From the NCBI GenBank assembly GCA_002305075.1, contig DBQC01000018.1:1-56114 (forward strand): 56,114 nucleotides of DNA, written 5' to 3'. Origin of the DNA: Ruminococcaceae bacterium UBA1404 (lineage in GTDB: Bacteria > Bacillota > Clostridia > Oscillospirales > Ruminococcaceae). The notes under the pieces were generated by a model that saw nothing but the letters and a program-made list of their open reading frames with translations, did no database searches and was not told where the DNA came from. How positions within the stretch are numbered: position 1 is the first letter of the stretch; every line of letters begins with the position of its first letter. Below, piece by piece: positions 32,618 to 41,074 of the stretch. The translations under genes and the position numbers were made by a program.

Positions 32618-33745
32618 ATGCAGCACACACAGGCAAAACCCTCGGTGCTGGTGGTGGACGACACGCTGGACAACCTCGCACTGGTCAACGAAATTCTAAA
32701 AGGCACCTATCGGGTGCGGGTGGCCACCAACGGCCAAAGAGCGCTGGAAGCCGCCCGGCTGTCGCCGCCCGACATCATTCTGCTCGATGTGGTCATGCCG
32801 GTGATGGACGGCTACGAGACCTGCGCCCAACTGAAGAAAGACCCTCGGCTGCGGGACATACCGGTGCTCTTTCTCACAGCCCGAGCCGACGAGGACGACG
32901 AGCGAAAGGGCTTTGCCCTGGGCGCCGCCGACTATATTGTCAAGCCCGTAAGTCCGCCCATTCTGCTGGCCAGAGTGCACACCCACATCACCCTAAAGCG
33001 CAGCCGGGATATGCTAAAGCGGCAAAACCAGGACTTAGACGCCGAGGTGCAGCGCCGCACCCGGCACATCTTCGTGCTGCAGGAGGCCTCTATCATGGCC
33101 ATGGCCGCCCTGGCCGAAACCCGGGACAACGAGACCGGCCACCATTTGCAGCGCACCAAGTTTTACATCCAGGAGCTGGCCTGCTGCCTGAGCCGGGAGG
33201 CGGCTTACCGGGACATTTTAACGCCCGAGCGCATTCGCAACATCACCATGTCGGCCCCGCTGCACGACATTGGCAAGGTGGGCATTCCCGACCATATTCT
33301 TCTAAACCCCGGCCGACTTTCGGCCGAGGAATTCGAGCTGATGAAAATGCACACCATTTTTGGCCGAGACGCCATTTTAAGTGCCGAGCGGCTGATTGGC
33401 CGGGCCGAGACCTTTTTGACCTGTGCCCGGGAGATTGCCTACTGCCACCACGAAAAGTGGGACGGCTCGGGCTATCCGCAGGGGCTCAGCGGCGAGGACA
33501 TTCCGCTGCCCGCCCGGCTGATGGCCATTGTAGACGCCTACGACGCGCTGACCGCCTTTAGGGTCTATAAAGATGTGGTGCCCCACGAGCAGGCGGTGAA
33601 CATCATGATGGCCGACGCCGGCACCCATTTTGACCCCAATCTGATGGGGGCGTTTGCAGTGGCCTCCCACCGCTTTAAGGAGATAGCCGCCCAGCATACC
33701 GACAGCGAGCTAAGCGCACTGGCCCATATGTGCGAGCAGCACTGA
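32618..33745 (+). CDS. Response regulator with HD-GYP phosphodiesterase domain
   Basis: 375 residues with GGAGGTGAT before the start at 32618. The receiver domain (1-125) has Asp14/Asp15, the phospho-acceptor Asp57 in LLDVVMP and Lys109. A coiled-coil linker is at about 128-155. The HD-GYP domain follows: H216-D217 in LHDIGK, then HHEKWDGSGYP at 277-287 with an intact GYP, so it should hydrolyse cyclic di-GMP (or a related cyclic dinucleotide) in the cytosol. The gene sits 11 bases behind the hybrid kinase whose HPt domain is the likely phosphate donor. A terminator follows. Confidence 0.95.
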   Translation: MQHTQAKPSVLVVDDTLDNLALVNEILKGTYRVRVATNGQRALEAARLSPPDIILLDVVMPVMDGYETCAQLKKDPRLRDIPVLFLTARADEDDERKGFALGAADYIVKPVSPPILLARVHTHITLKRSRDMLKRQNQDLDAEVQRRTRHIFVLQEASIMAMAALAETRDNETGHHLQRTKFYIQELACCLSREAAYRDILTPERIRNITMSAPLHDIGKVGIPDHILLNPGRLSAEEFELMKMHTIFGRDAILSAERLIGRAETFLTCAREIAYCHHEKWDGSGYPQGLSGEDIPLPARLMAIVDAYDALTAFRVYKDVVPHEQAVNIMMADAGTHFDPNLMGAFAVASHRFKEIAAQHTDSELSALAHMCEQH

Positions 33746-33777
33746 GCTTGCTCCATAGGTTACATAAACGCCTTTGT

Positions 33778-33810
33778 GGCCCCGGACCGGCTCCGGGGCC
33801 TTTCATATTT
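33778..33810 (+). terminator. Terminator of the kinase/HD-GYP operon
   Basis: GGCCCCGGA and TCCGGGGCC pair around CCGGC, followed by TTTCATATTT. It starts 33 bases after the stop. Confidence 0.8.
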
Positions 33811-33829
33811 GCCAAAAATCCCCCGGCTA

Positions 33830-33867
33830 TTGACAGTAGGGGGCGGGCAATATAGAATTGTACTATA
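33830..33867 (+). promoter_or_regulatory. SigA-type promoter with inverted repeat for the GntR gene
   Basis: TTGACA at 33830-33835, 17-base spacer, TAGAAT at 33853-33858. The -10 lies inside a repeat TATAG-AATTGTA-CTATA at 33851-33867, a plausible site for autoregulation by the GntR protein. Confidence 0.75.
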
Positions 33868-33892
33868 ACATTTTGAAGGTGGGTTCTGTCCG

Positions 33893-34381
33893 GTGACCAT
33901 AAAAATGATTGACGATGGCGTAACCCCGCTTTATCGACAGATTATGGACGCCATCACCCAGAGGGTGGAGAGCGGCGAGCTGCCGGTGGGCTATCAGCTT
34001 CCCACGGTGCGCGAGCTGGCCGCCGAGCTGGGTACCAGCCCGGGCACGGTTAAGCACGCCTACGACCGGCTGGCCCATATGGGCATTATCGAGAAAATAC
34101 AGGGGCGAGGCAGCTTTGTGGTGGAAAACCGGGCCACCCTAGGCGGCAGCACCAAGGCGCAGGCCCTTTATGCCATAGATCGGCTGCTAAACGAGCTGGA
34201 GGAGCTGGGCTTTGGCGAGCGGGAAATCCGCATTTTTCTCGATTTAAAGCTGCGGGAGCGGGCGCAACCCGCCAAGGGGCGGCGGGAAAACGCCGACGAA
34301 GCCCTGTCGGCCATTCGCCGGCAGCTGATGTATGTGGAGGCCGCCCTCGATTTGTTGTTTGAGGAGGACGAGGAGGCCTGA
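33893..34381 (+). CDS. GntR-family regulator (YtrA subfamily)
   Basis: 162 residues from GTG 33893 (GAAGGTG about 12 bases upstream; ATG 33905 is the alternative). Residues 5-75 are the GntR winged helix: PLYRQIMDAITQRVESGELPVGYQLPTVRELAAELGTSPGTVKHAYDRL. The C-terminal region is short and helical (about 90-160), as in the YtrA group, which often controls transporters. It does not carry a FadR- or HutC-type effector domain. The next gene is glmS, 230 bases on in the same direction but with its own promoter, so a role in glutamate fermentation is possible from location only. Confidence 0.88.
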   Translation: MTIKMIDDGVTPLYRQIMDAITQRVESGELPVGYQLPTVRELAAELGTSPGTVKHAYDRLAHMGIIEKIQGRGSFVVENRATLGGSTKAQALYAIDRLLNELEELGFGEREIRIFLDLKLRERAQPAKGRRENADEALSAIRRQLMYVEAALDLLFEEDEEA

Positions 34382-34492
34382 TTGTCCCGACCGGCTGCGC
34401 GTTTTTTTGCCCCTTGTGCGCATCTTGACCAACTTTGGTTATAATAGACATAATCCCACCGGAAAAACTGTTCATAACTGCGAAAACGCCCA

Positions 34493-34522
34493 TTGACAAA
34501 TTTGCAACAATCCCGGTATAAT
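34493..34522 (+). promoter_or_regulatory. SigA-type promoter of the glutamate mutase operon
   Basis: TTGACA at 34493-34498, 18-base spacer, TATAAT at 34517-34522. It lies 92 bases upstream of glmS, giving a leader of roughly 85 bases. I do not see a B12 riboswitch in that leader. Confidence 0.85.
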
Positions 34523-34613
34523 GTAAATTGATATAGTACTTTTATTTCCGAACGCACACAAAACTGTATCTCGGGGGGTCACAACCCCTTAAATCAGACG
34601 GAGGAGTATCATT

Positions 34614-35030
34614 GTGGAGAAGAAAAAGCTGGTTCTAGGCGTTATAGGCGCCGATGTTCATGCCGTGGGCAACAAAATCCTCGACCATGCGTTTACCCAC
34701 GCAGGCTTTGAGGTGATCAACCTGGGGGTGTTGGTCTCGCAAGAGGAGTTCATCGAGGCGGCCATCGAGACGGCGGCCGACGCCATCGTCGTGTCCTCGC
34801 TCTACGGCCACGGCGAGCTGGACTGCCGGGGTCTCAGAGACAAGTGCAAAGAGGCCGGCATCGGCGACATCCTGCTCTATGTGGGAGGCAACATCGTGGT
34901 GGGCAAGCAGCCCTTTGAGGAAGTGGAGCAGCGCTTTAAGGATATGGGCTTCGACCGTGTGTTCGGTCCTGGCACCTCTCCCGACGAAGGCATTGCGTTT
35001 TTGAAGAAGGATCTCAACATCACAGAGTAA
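34614..35030 (+). CDS. glmS: Glutamate mutase sigma subunit (methylaspartate mutase S)
   Basis: 138 residues from GTG 34614, with GGAGGAG eight bases upstream. This is the cobalamin-binding subunit: DxHxxG is at Asp14-His16-Gly19 (GADVHAVG), where His16 replaces the lower base of adenosylcobalamin. VVSSLYGHGELDC and YVGGNIVVGK are the other B12-fold motifs. With GlmE it carries out the carbon-skeleton rearrangement of L-glutamate to L-threo-3-methylaspartate. It opens an operon glmS-glmL-glmE and has normal family length. Confidence 0.96.
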   Translation: MEKKKLVLGVIGADVHAVGNKILDHAFTHAGFEVINLGVLVSQEEFIEAAIETAADAIVVSSLYGHGELDCRGLRDKCKEAGIGDILLYVGGNIVVGKQPFEEVEQRFKDMGFDRVFGPGTSPDEGIAFLKKDLNITE

Positions 35031-35048
35031 AGGGGAGGGAGGGCCACT

Positions 35049-36434
35049 ATGCAGCCTGTATTGCTCATAGACTTTGGCAGTACCTACACCAAGGTGACCG
35101 CGGTGGATCTGAGCGGCCCCACCCTACTGGGCACCGCCGCCCACTTTACCACCGTGGAGACCGACATCAACGAGGGGCTTAACAACGCCCTGGGGGAGCT
35201 CTCTAAAAAAGTGGGCACCCTCGACTATACCGCCCGCTATGCCTGCTCGAGTGCGGCCGGGGGCCTGCGCATGATCACCAGCGGCCTTGTGCCCGAGCTC
35301 ACCGCCGAGGCTGCTCGGTTGGCCAGTTTGGGTGCCGGCGCTAAGGTGATTAAGGTGTACGCCTACGAGCTGACCGAGGAGGACATCGAGGAGATCGACG
35401 CACTCAAGCCCGACATCTTCTTGCTTACCGGCGGTACCGACGGGGGCAACCGAGCCTACATCGAGCAAAATGCCCGTATGTTGGCCCAGTGCAAAACCCG
35501 TTTTCCCATTTTGGTGGCGGGCAACCGTTCGTCCACCACCACCTGTCTGCGCATCCTTGAGGGCCGAGAGGTCACCGCCTGCCCCAATGTGATGCCCAAG
35601 CTGGGGGCGCTCAACATCGAGCCCACCCAAAATGAGATACGGGCGCTGTTTTTAGAGCGCATCATCAAGGCCAAGGGACTGAGCACCGCCGCCGAGCTTA
35701 TCGACGGCATTCTCATGCCCACGCCGGCTGCCGTGCTCAGCGCCATGGAGCTGCTTTCGGGCGGCACCAAAACCACCCCCGGTCTTGGCGAGCTGGTGGG
35801 CGTAGACCTGGGTGGTGCCACCACCGACATCTACTCCATCGCCGCCGGCCACCCCGACCACGACGCCGTGATGAAGGGGCTGCCCGAGCCCTATGCCAAG
35901 CGGACGGTGGAAGGCGACATCGGTATGCGTTACAGTGCCTTGGGCGTTTTGGAGGCCGTGGGCGTCGAGCGTTTGGCCGAGCTCAGCGGTCTGAGCGAGG
36001 CGCAGGTGCTGGCCATGACCGAGCACATCAGCGCCCAGCCCGACAGCCTGCCCGACACCGAGGACTACGCTGCCCTGGACTACGCCATTGCCTGTGCCGC
36101 CATCGAAACGGCGGTTACCCGACACGCCGGACATCTTGAGGAGATTTATACGCCCACCGGGCCGGCCTATATGCAAATGGGCAAAAATCTAACGGGCGTA
36201 ACCAAGCTGGTGGTCACCGGCGGGGCCATTATTCACAACCAGCAGGCCCCCCTTATTGCCCGCCATGCCTTTTATACCGAATCGGCCCCCTTCTCGCTCA
36301 AACCGAAGACGGCCGACATCTATATCGATCGCCGATACATCCTGGCGTCCATGGGCCTGTTAGGCCAAAACCATCCCGACGCCGCCCTTACCATTATGAA
36401 GAAGGAGCTTGAATACCATGGAACTGCGGAATAA
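35049..36434 (+). CDS. glmL: GlmL, glutamate mutase accessory ASKHA-ATPase (MutL)
   Basis: 461 residues from ATG 35049 with GGGAGG before it. An actin-like ATPase fold: phosphate-1 loop LIDFGSTYTKVTAVDL at residues 6-21, a second phosphate loop VGVDLGGATTDIYSIA at about 253-268, and an adenosine motif KLVVTGGAIIHN late in the chain. GlmL (MutL) is always found between the two mutase subunit genes and is thought to help assemble or reactivate the enzyme; the exact job has not been proven. It sits 18 bases after glmS and overlaps glmE by 17 bases. Confidence 0.94.
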   Translation: MQPVLLIDFGSTYTKVTAVDLSGPTLLGTAAHFTTVETDINEGLNNALGELSKKVGTLDYTARYACSSAAGGLRMITSGLVPELTAEAARLASLGAGAKVIKVYAYELTEEDIEEIDALKPDIFLLTGGTDGGNRAYIEQNARMLAQCKTRFPILVAGNRSSTTTCLRILEGREVTACPNVMPKLGALNIEPTQNEIRALFLERIIKAKGLSTAAELIDGILMPTPAAVLSAMELLSGGTKTTPGLGELVGVDLGGATTDIYSIAAGHPDHDAVMKGLPEPYAKRTVEGDIGMRYSALGVLEAVGVERLAELSGLSEAQVLAMTEHISAQPDSLPDTEDYAALDYAIACAAIETAVTRHAGHLEEIYTPTGPAYMQMGKNLTGVTKLVVTGGAIIHNQQAPLIARHAFYTESAPFSLKPKTADIYIDRRYILASMGLLGQNHPDAALTIMKKELEYHGTAE

Positions 36435-37863
36435 GCGCATTAGTGACGACGATTTCCAGCGCCAGCGCGAAGAAGTTTTAACCCAGTGGCCCACCGGTGC
36501 CGATGTGAACTTTGAGGAGGGCGTGGCCTATCAGGCGGCGCTGCCCGAACACAAAAAGTTTGGCAAAAAGCTCCTCGAGGCCAAGGCCGAGGGGCGCACC
36601 CTCACCCAGCCCCGAGCCGGTGTGGCCCTGATTCCTGAGCATCTTGAGCTGCTCAGCTACCTCCAGGATGTGGGCGAGGCCGACCTGCTGCCCACCACCA
36701 TCGACAGCTACACCCGCCAAAACCGCTACCAGAAGGCCGAAATCGGCATTGAAGAGTCGGTTAAAACCGGCAAGAGCATGCTCAACGGCTTCCCGGCCGT
36801 CAACCACGGTGTTAAGGGCTGCCGCCAGATTATCGAGCAGCTGGACACCCCCGTTCAGGTGCGCCACGGCACCCCCGACGCCCGTCTGCTCACCGAGATC
36901 TGCTACACCGGCGGCTTTACCAGCTACGAGGGCGGCGGCATCTCCTACAACATCCCCTACGCCAAGAATGTTGACCTTGAAAAGACCATCCGCGACTGGC
37001 AGTATGTGGACCGTCTGACCGGTATGTACGAGGAGGCCGGCGTCTCCATCAACCGCGAGCCCTTTGGCCCCCTCACCGGCACCCTGGTGCCCCCCAGCAT
37101 CTCCCATGCCGTGGGCATCATCGAGGCACTGCTGGCCGCCGAGCAGGGCGTGCGCAACATCACCGTGGGCTACGGCCAGTGCGGCAACCTTGTGCAGGAT
37201 GTGGCCGCCATTCAGACCCTTCAGGAGCTCACCGACGAGTACCTGACCAAATACGGCTACAAGGTGGATGTCACCACCGTTCTGCACCAGTGGATGGGCG
37301 GCTTCCCTCAGGACGAGGCCAAGGCCTTCTCGGTTATTGCCTGGGGCAGCACCGCAGCGGCTCTCTCCCGTGCCACCAAGGTTATTGTTAAAACCCCCCA
37401 CGAGGCCATGGGCATTCCCACCAAGGAAGCCAACGCCCAGGGTCTGCTCTGCACCAAGCAGGTTATCTCCATGCTGCAGGATCAGGCTCTCGATCCCAAC
37501 TCGCTCAAGCTTGAGAAGGAGATCATCACCGCCGAGACCCGCTGCCTGGTAGACAAGTGCTTCGAGCTGGGCGAGGGCGATATCGCCGTGGGCACCGTGC
37601 GGGCCTTTGCCGCCGGCATCCTCGATGTGCCCTTTGCTCCCAGCCGCTTCAACGCCGGCAAGATGCTGCCCTGCCGCGACAACGAGGGCGCCGTGCGCAT
37701 CTTTGCGCCGGGCAACCTGCCCTTCAGCGCCGATTTGCTGGCTTTCCATCAGGATAAGCTCAGCGCTCGGGCCAAGGCCGAGGGCCGTGCCCCCTCCTTC
37801 CAGATGGTTATCGACGATGTCTATGCCATCAGTAAGGGTCGTTTGGTGGGCCGTCCCCGCTAA
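36418..37863 (+). CDS. glmE: Glutamate mutase epsilon subunit (methylaspartate mutase E)
   Basis: 481 residues from ATG 36418 (AAGGAG ten bases upstream, inside the end of glmL; a TTG at 36409 is less likely). This is the TIM-barrel subunit that binds glutamate: early QPRAGVAL segment, VNHGVKGCR, VRHGTPDARLLTEICYTGGFTSYEGGGISYNIPYAK and VGYGQCGNLVQDVAAIQTL are near-invariant. Arg of the RHGTPD segment and neighbouring glutamates hold the substrate in known structures. Codon choice is strongly biased to C-ending codons, fitting a highly expressed enzyme. A terminator follows. Confidence 0.96.
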   Translation: MELRNKRISDDDFQRQREEVLTQWPTGADVNFEEGVAYQAALPEHKKFGKKLLEAKAEGRTLTQPRAGVALIPEHLELLSYLQDVGEADLLPTTIDSYTRQNRYQKAEIGIEESVKTGKSMLNGFPAVNHGVKGCRQIIEQLDTPVQVRHGTPDARLLTEICYTGGFTSYEGGGISYNIPYAKNVDLEKTIRDWQYVDRLTGMYEEAGVSINREPFGPLTGTLVPPSISHAVGIIEALLAAEQGVRNITVGYGQCGNLVQDVAAIQTLQELTDEYLTKYGYKVDVTTVLHQWMGGFPQDEAKAFSVIAWGSTAAALSRATKVIVKTPHEAMGIPTKEANAQGLLCTKQVISMLQDQALDPNSLKLEKEIITAETRCLVDKCFELGEGDIAVGTVRAFAAGILDVPFAPSRFNAGKMLPCRDNEGAVRIFAPGNLPFSADLLAFHQDKLSARAKAEGRAPSFQMVIDDVYAISKGRLVGRPR

Positions 37864-37873
37864 CAATCACAAC

Positions 37874-37912
37874 GGGGTCGGCTACTAGAGCGGCCGACCC
37901 CTTCCTTGTGTT
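37874..37912 (+). terminator. Terminator between glmE and the methylaspartate ammonia-lyase gene
   Basis: GGGGTCGGC and GCCGACCCC pair around a 10-base loop, followed by a TTCCTTGTGTTTT tract. It may only partly stop transcription, adjusting the level of the downstream genes relative to the mutase. Confidence 0.65.
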
Positions 37913-37954
37913 TTAAAGTTTCGGTTATTATAAAGAAAAGAGGCTTATTTTACC

Positions 37955-39190
37955 ATGAAAATTGTTAAAGCAGTCTGCGCACCCGGACGCACCGGTTTTT
38001 ACTTCGACGACCAGCGTGCCATCAAAGCCGGCGCTGTTTCCGACGGCTCTGCCTACATAGGCGAGCCCAAAACCCCCGGTTTTACCGCCGTGCGCCAGGC
38101 CGGCGAGTCCATCTCGGTCATGCTCATCCTTGAGGACGGCCAAATTGCCTACGGCGACTGCGCCGCTGTGCAGTACTCGGGAGCCGGTGGCCGTGACCCG
38201 CTGTTCCTCGCCGAGGACTTTATCCCGGTTATCGAGCAGCATGTGCTCCCCGCCCTCATCGGCGAGGAGGCCGACAGCTTCCGCCGCCTGGCCGAGAAGG
38301 TGGAGAAGATCGAGGTAGACGGCAAGCGTCTGCACACCGCCATCCGTTACGGCGTCTCTCAGGCTGTGCTGGACGCCGTGGCTCGGGCGAGCCACAAGCT
38401 CATGTGCGAGGTGCTGGCCGCCGAGTATAACACCGAGGTGTCCGATCGGATGGTGCCTATCTTCACCCAGTCGGGCGACGCCCGCTACGACAACGCCGAT
38501 AAGATGATCATGAAGGGCGCCCAGGTGCTGCCCCATGCGCTTATCAACAATGTGGAGACCAAGCTGGGCAAAGACGGCCAGCTGCTCAAGGAGTATGTGG
38601 CTTGGCTGCGCGACCGCATCCTCAAGCTGCGCCCCAGCGAGGACTACACCCCCGTGATGCACATCGATGTCTACGGCACCATTGGTCAGGCCTTTGGCAA
38701 CCACAACTACGAGGCCATGGCCGACTATCTGGGCACCTTGGCCGAAGCTGCCCATCCCTTTATGCTGCGCATTGAGGGCCCCATGGATGTGGACGAGCGC
38801 GAGGGCCAGATGAAGGCGCTGTCTGCCCTGACCAAGCTCATCGACGAGCGTGGCATCAAGGTGCAGCTGGTGGCCGACGAGTGGTGCAACACCCTTGAGG
38901 ACATCAAATACTTTGCCGACAACAGAGCCGGCCATATGATTCAGATTAAAACCCCCGACCTGGGCTGCATCAGCAACTCGCTCGAAGCCGTGCTCTACTG
39001 CAAAGAGAAGGGCGTGGGCGCCTATCTGGGCGGCACCTGCAACGAGACCGACCGCTCGGCTCAGGCCTGTGTCCATGTGGCCATGGCCTCCAAGCCCGAC
39101 CAAATGCTGGCCAAACCCGGCATGGGTGTAGACGAGGGCTACATGATCGTTTATAATGAGATGCAGCGCATTCTTGCACTGACTAAATAA
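37955..39190 (+). CDS. mal: Methylaspartate ammonia-lyase
   Basis: 411 residues from ATG 37955. Enolase-superfamily fold; converts L-threo-3-methylaspartate to mesaconate and ammonia. His194 (VLPHALINNV) and Lys332 (IQIKTPDLG) fit the two catalytic bases known from Clostridium tetanomorphum (His194, Lys331). Asp238 (HIDVYG), Glu274 (IEGP) and Asp308 (ADEW) are the magnesium ligands. Length and N-terminal MKIVKAVCAPGRTGFYFDDQRAI are as in the family. AAGAGG lies 13 bases upstream, a weak site. It is followed after 90 bases by the P-loop/SAD protein gene. Confidence 0.97.
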   Translation: MKIVKAVCAPGRTGFYFDDQRAIKAGAVSDGSAYIGEPKTPGFTAVRQAGESISVMLILEDGQIAYGDCAAVQYSGAGGRDPLFLAEDFIPVIEQHVLPALIGEEADSFRRLAEKVEKIEVDGKRLHTAIRYGVSQAVLDAVARASHKLMCEVLAAEYNTEVSDRMVPIFTQSGDARYDNADKMIMKGAQVLPHALINNVETKLGKDGQLLKEYVAWLRDRILKLRPSEDYTPVMHIDVYGTIGQAFGNHNYEAMADYLGTLAEAAHPFMLRIEGPMDVDEREGQMKALSALTKLIDERGIKVQLVADEWCNTLEDIKYFADNRAGHMIQIKTPDLGCISNSLEAVLYCKEKGVGAYLGGTCNETDRSAQACVHVAMASKPDQMLAKPGMGVDEGYMIVYNEMQRILALTK

Positions 39191-39280
39191 ACTTAGAACT
39201 AAAGCGGGCCAGGGGCGCCGGCAAAAGGCCATGCGCCTGCCGCCGGCGCCCCGCTCTATACGCCCCAAAGGGAGGACGCC

Positions 39281-40210
39281 ATGCCTTACAGAGAGCCCGG
39301 TAGCAACAGTCATCTTTACAGCGTCTTTTTTGCTCCTCGGGGCCATCGGCGCATGGCCCAGTTGGGAGTGGAAATTGCCCAGCAGTATCTCAGCCCCTTC
39401 GACCAGCTCATCGGCGTCATCGGCGAGGCCGGCAGCGGCAAGAGCATGCTTATCAAGGGTATGTTCCCGGGGCTGGAGCTCTCTAACGACGACGAGGGCG
39501 TCAATGTCCGCCCGCTGCCTCTGCTGAGCGTGGGCGAGGACGAGGGCGCCTTTTACACCGCCCATACCTACCATGTGGACATCCGCTTTGAGGCCGGTTT
39601 TACCCAGATGCATGTGCTGGCCGACGCCATTAAAGAGGCCCTGCGGCTGGGCCGGCGGGTGGTGGTAGAGCATTTTGACCTGGTCTATCCGCTTTTGGGG
39701 CAAAACGCCCAGCTGCTCATCGGCATTGGCGAGGAGGTGCTCATCACCCGGCCCAGCATTTTCGGCCCCGAGCCGGGGGATGTGGCCAATATGGTTTTTG
39801 CCTCCTTCCCCTATCGGCGCATGGCCCACACCGCCGAGGACCTCTGCGGCTTTTTGCTGAGAAAGTGGGGCAAGGGCGATAAGCTCTGGCACGCCGATGT
39901 GCGCCACGGCTTTATTTTGGGCTTTAACGAAGACCCGCAAATCGACCTGGATATGCTCGAGGCCGACCTCAACGAGATGATTAAGGCCGGGCTGCCGGTG
40001 TCCTACTGCGACGAGGGACATATTCTCATCGACGGCGAGCGCTTTCCCTGCACCGGGCCCCGGATGCATGTGAAGAACACCGACGAGATTGAGGCCATTC
40101 ATATACAAAAACAGATTATCAAAGACCCCACCAGCGGCCGCTATCTGCTGGTGGGCACCGTGGGTAAGCGGGATGCCGAGCGCATCAGCGAGCTGAATAC
40201 CCTGCGGTAA
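39281..40210 (+). CDS. P-loop protein with AlaRS-like second additional domain
   Basis: 309 residues from ATG 39281, with GGGAGGA upstream. Residues 44-60 hold a Walker A motif, GEAGSGKS at 48-55, followed by a HAEH-free ATPase core with acidic strand VVVEHFDLVYPLL that may be Walker B. The C-terminal 70 residues (about 235-305: AGLPVSYCDEGHILIDGERFPCTGPRMHVKNTDEIEAIHIQK) resemble the zinc-binding second additional domain of alanyl-tRNA synthetase. I recall proteins of this label in methylaspartate clusters of other Clostridia. No function is established; chaperone, nucleotide-sensing or editing roles are all possible. It lies inside the run mal - this gene - mesaconase, spaced by 20-90 bases, so it is probably needed with them. 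Confidence 0.75.
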   Translation: MPYREPGSNSHLYSVFFAPRGHRRMAQLGVEIAQQYLSPFDQLIGVIGEAGSGKSMLIKGMFPGLELSNDDEGVNVRPLPLLSVGEDEGAFYTAHTYHVDIRFEAGFTQMHVLADAIKEALRLGRRVVVEHFDLVYPLLGQNAQLLIGIGEEVLITRPSIFGPEPGDVANMVFASFPYRRMAHTAEDLCGFLLRKWGKGDKLWHADVRHGFILGFNEDPQIDLDMLEADLNEMIKAGLPVSYCDEGHILIDGERFPCTGPRMHVKNTDEIEAIHIQKQIIKDPTSGRYLLVGTVGKRDAERISELNTLR

Positions 40211-40233
40211 CCAAACATACAGGAGGGGATAGT

Positions 40234-41073
40234 ATGCGCATTTTTAATGCCACAGAGCTGACCGATGTGGTCAGCCGGCTGTGCATCGAGGCCAACCGCA
40301 GCCTGACCGGCGATGTGCGGAACTGCATCGAGACCTGCCGCCAATGCGAGCCTTGGCCCATTGCCCAGGGCGTGCTGGACAGAATTATCGAAAACTACAA
40401 CCTGGCCGACCAAAACCAGATGCCCATCTGCCAGGACACCGGCGTGGCCTGCGTCTTTGTGGAGATCGGCCGGGAGGTTTATATCGAGGGCGACCTGGAG
40501 GCCGCCGTCAATGCCGGCGTCAAAAAGGGTTACGACGAGGGCTACCTGCGCAAATCGGTGGTGGGCGACCCCCTGCAGCGCAAAAACACCGGCGACAACA
40601 CGCCCGCCATGCTCTATATCGACTTTGTGCCGGGCGATAAGGTCACCGTCACCGTGGCCCCCAAGGGCTTTGGCAGCGAGAACATGAGCCAGCTGCGCAT
40701 GCTGCGCCCCTCGGACGGGGTGGAGGGCGTGGTGGACTTTGTGCTCTCGGTGGTGGAGCAGGCCGGGCCCAACCCCTGCCCCCCCATTGTGGTGGGCATC
40801 GGCCTGGGCGGCACCTTTGACAAGGCCGCTCTGCTGGCCAAAAAGGCGCTGCTACGCCCGCTGGACACTGCTCATCCCGACCCATTTTACGCCGAACTTG
40901 AGGCTCGGCTGCTAAAAGAAATCAACGCGCTGGGCATTGGCCCGCAGGGCTTTGGCGGGCAAACCACGGCTCTGAGTGTGGCCATCGAGCATCTGCCCAC
41001 CCATATTGCCGGGCTGCCCTGTGCGGTCAACCTGAACTGCCATGTGGCCCGCCACGCAACGGAGGTGCTGTAA
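40234..41073 (+). CDS. Fe-S hydro-lyase alpha subunit, probable mesaconase
   Basis: 279 residues with AGGAGG before ATG 40234. It matches the N-terminal part of class I fumarases and the alpha subunit of L(+)-tartrate dehydratase: MPICQDTGVACVFVEIG with one cluster cysteine near residue 67, MLRPSDG-like RMLRPSDGVEG, GIGLGGTFDKAALLAKKALLRPL and NLNCHVARHA with two further ligands. The 4Fe-4S cluster acts as Lewis acid. Between mal and the pathway end, the expected reaction is mesaconate plus water to (S)-citramalate. Homologues also act as fumarase or tartrate dehydratase, so the substrate is inferred from location. The beta subunit gene follows immediately. Confidence 0.87.
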   Translation: MRIFNATELTDVVSRLCIEANRSLTGDVRNCIETCRQCEPWPIAQGVLDRIIENYNLADQNQMPICQDTGVACVFVEIGREVYIEGDLEAAVNAGVKKGYDEGYLRKSVVGDPLQRKNTGDNTPAMLYIDFVPGDKVTVTVAPKGFGSENMSQLRMLRPSDGVEGVVDFVLSVVEQAGPNPCPPIVVGIGLGGTFDKAALLAKKALLRPLDTAHPDPFYAELEARLLKEINALGIGPQGFGGQTTALSVAIEHLPTHIAGLPCAVNLNCHVARHATEVL

Positions 41074-41074
41074 T

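Noticed and set aside
34523..34613. Possible B12 riboswitch in front of glmS
   Set aside because: The leader is only about 85 bases and lacks the conserved B12-box pattern.
36478..37866. A 462-codon minus-strand frame opposite glmE
   Set aside because: Shadow frame of a highly expressed gene; the protein is a Gly/Ala/Val/His-rich string without any family likeness.
37928..40108. A 726-codon open frame on the minus strand opposite mal and the P-loop protein gene
   Set aside because: It mirrors the strongly biased codons of the real plus-strand genes, has no ribosome site and gives a low-complexity His/Gly/Leu-rich protein.
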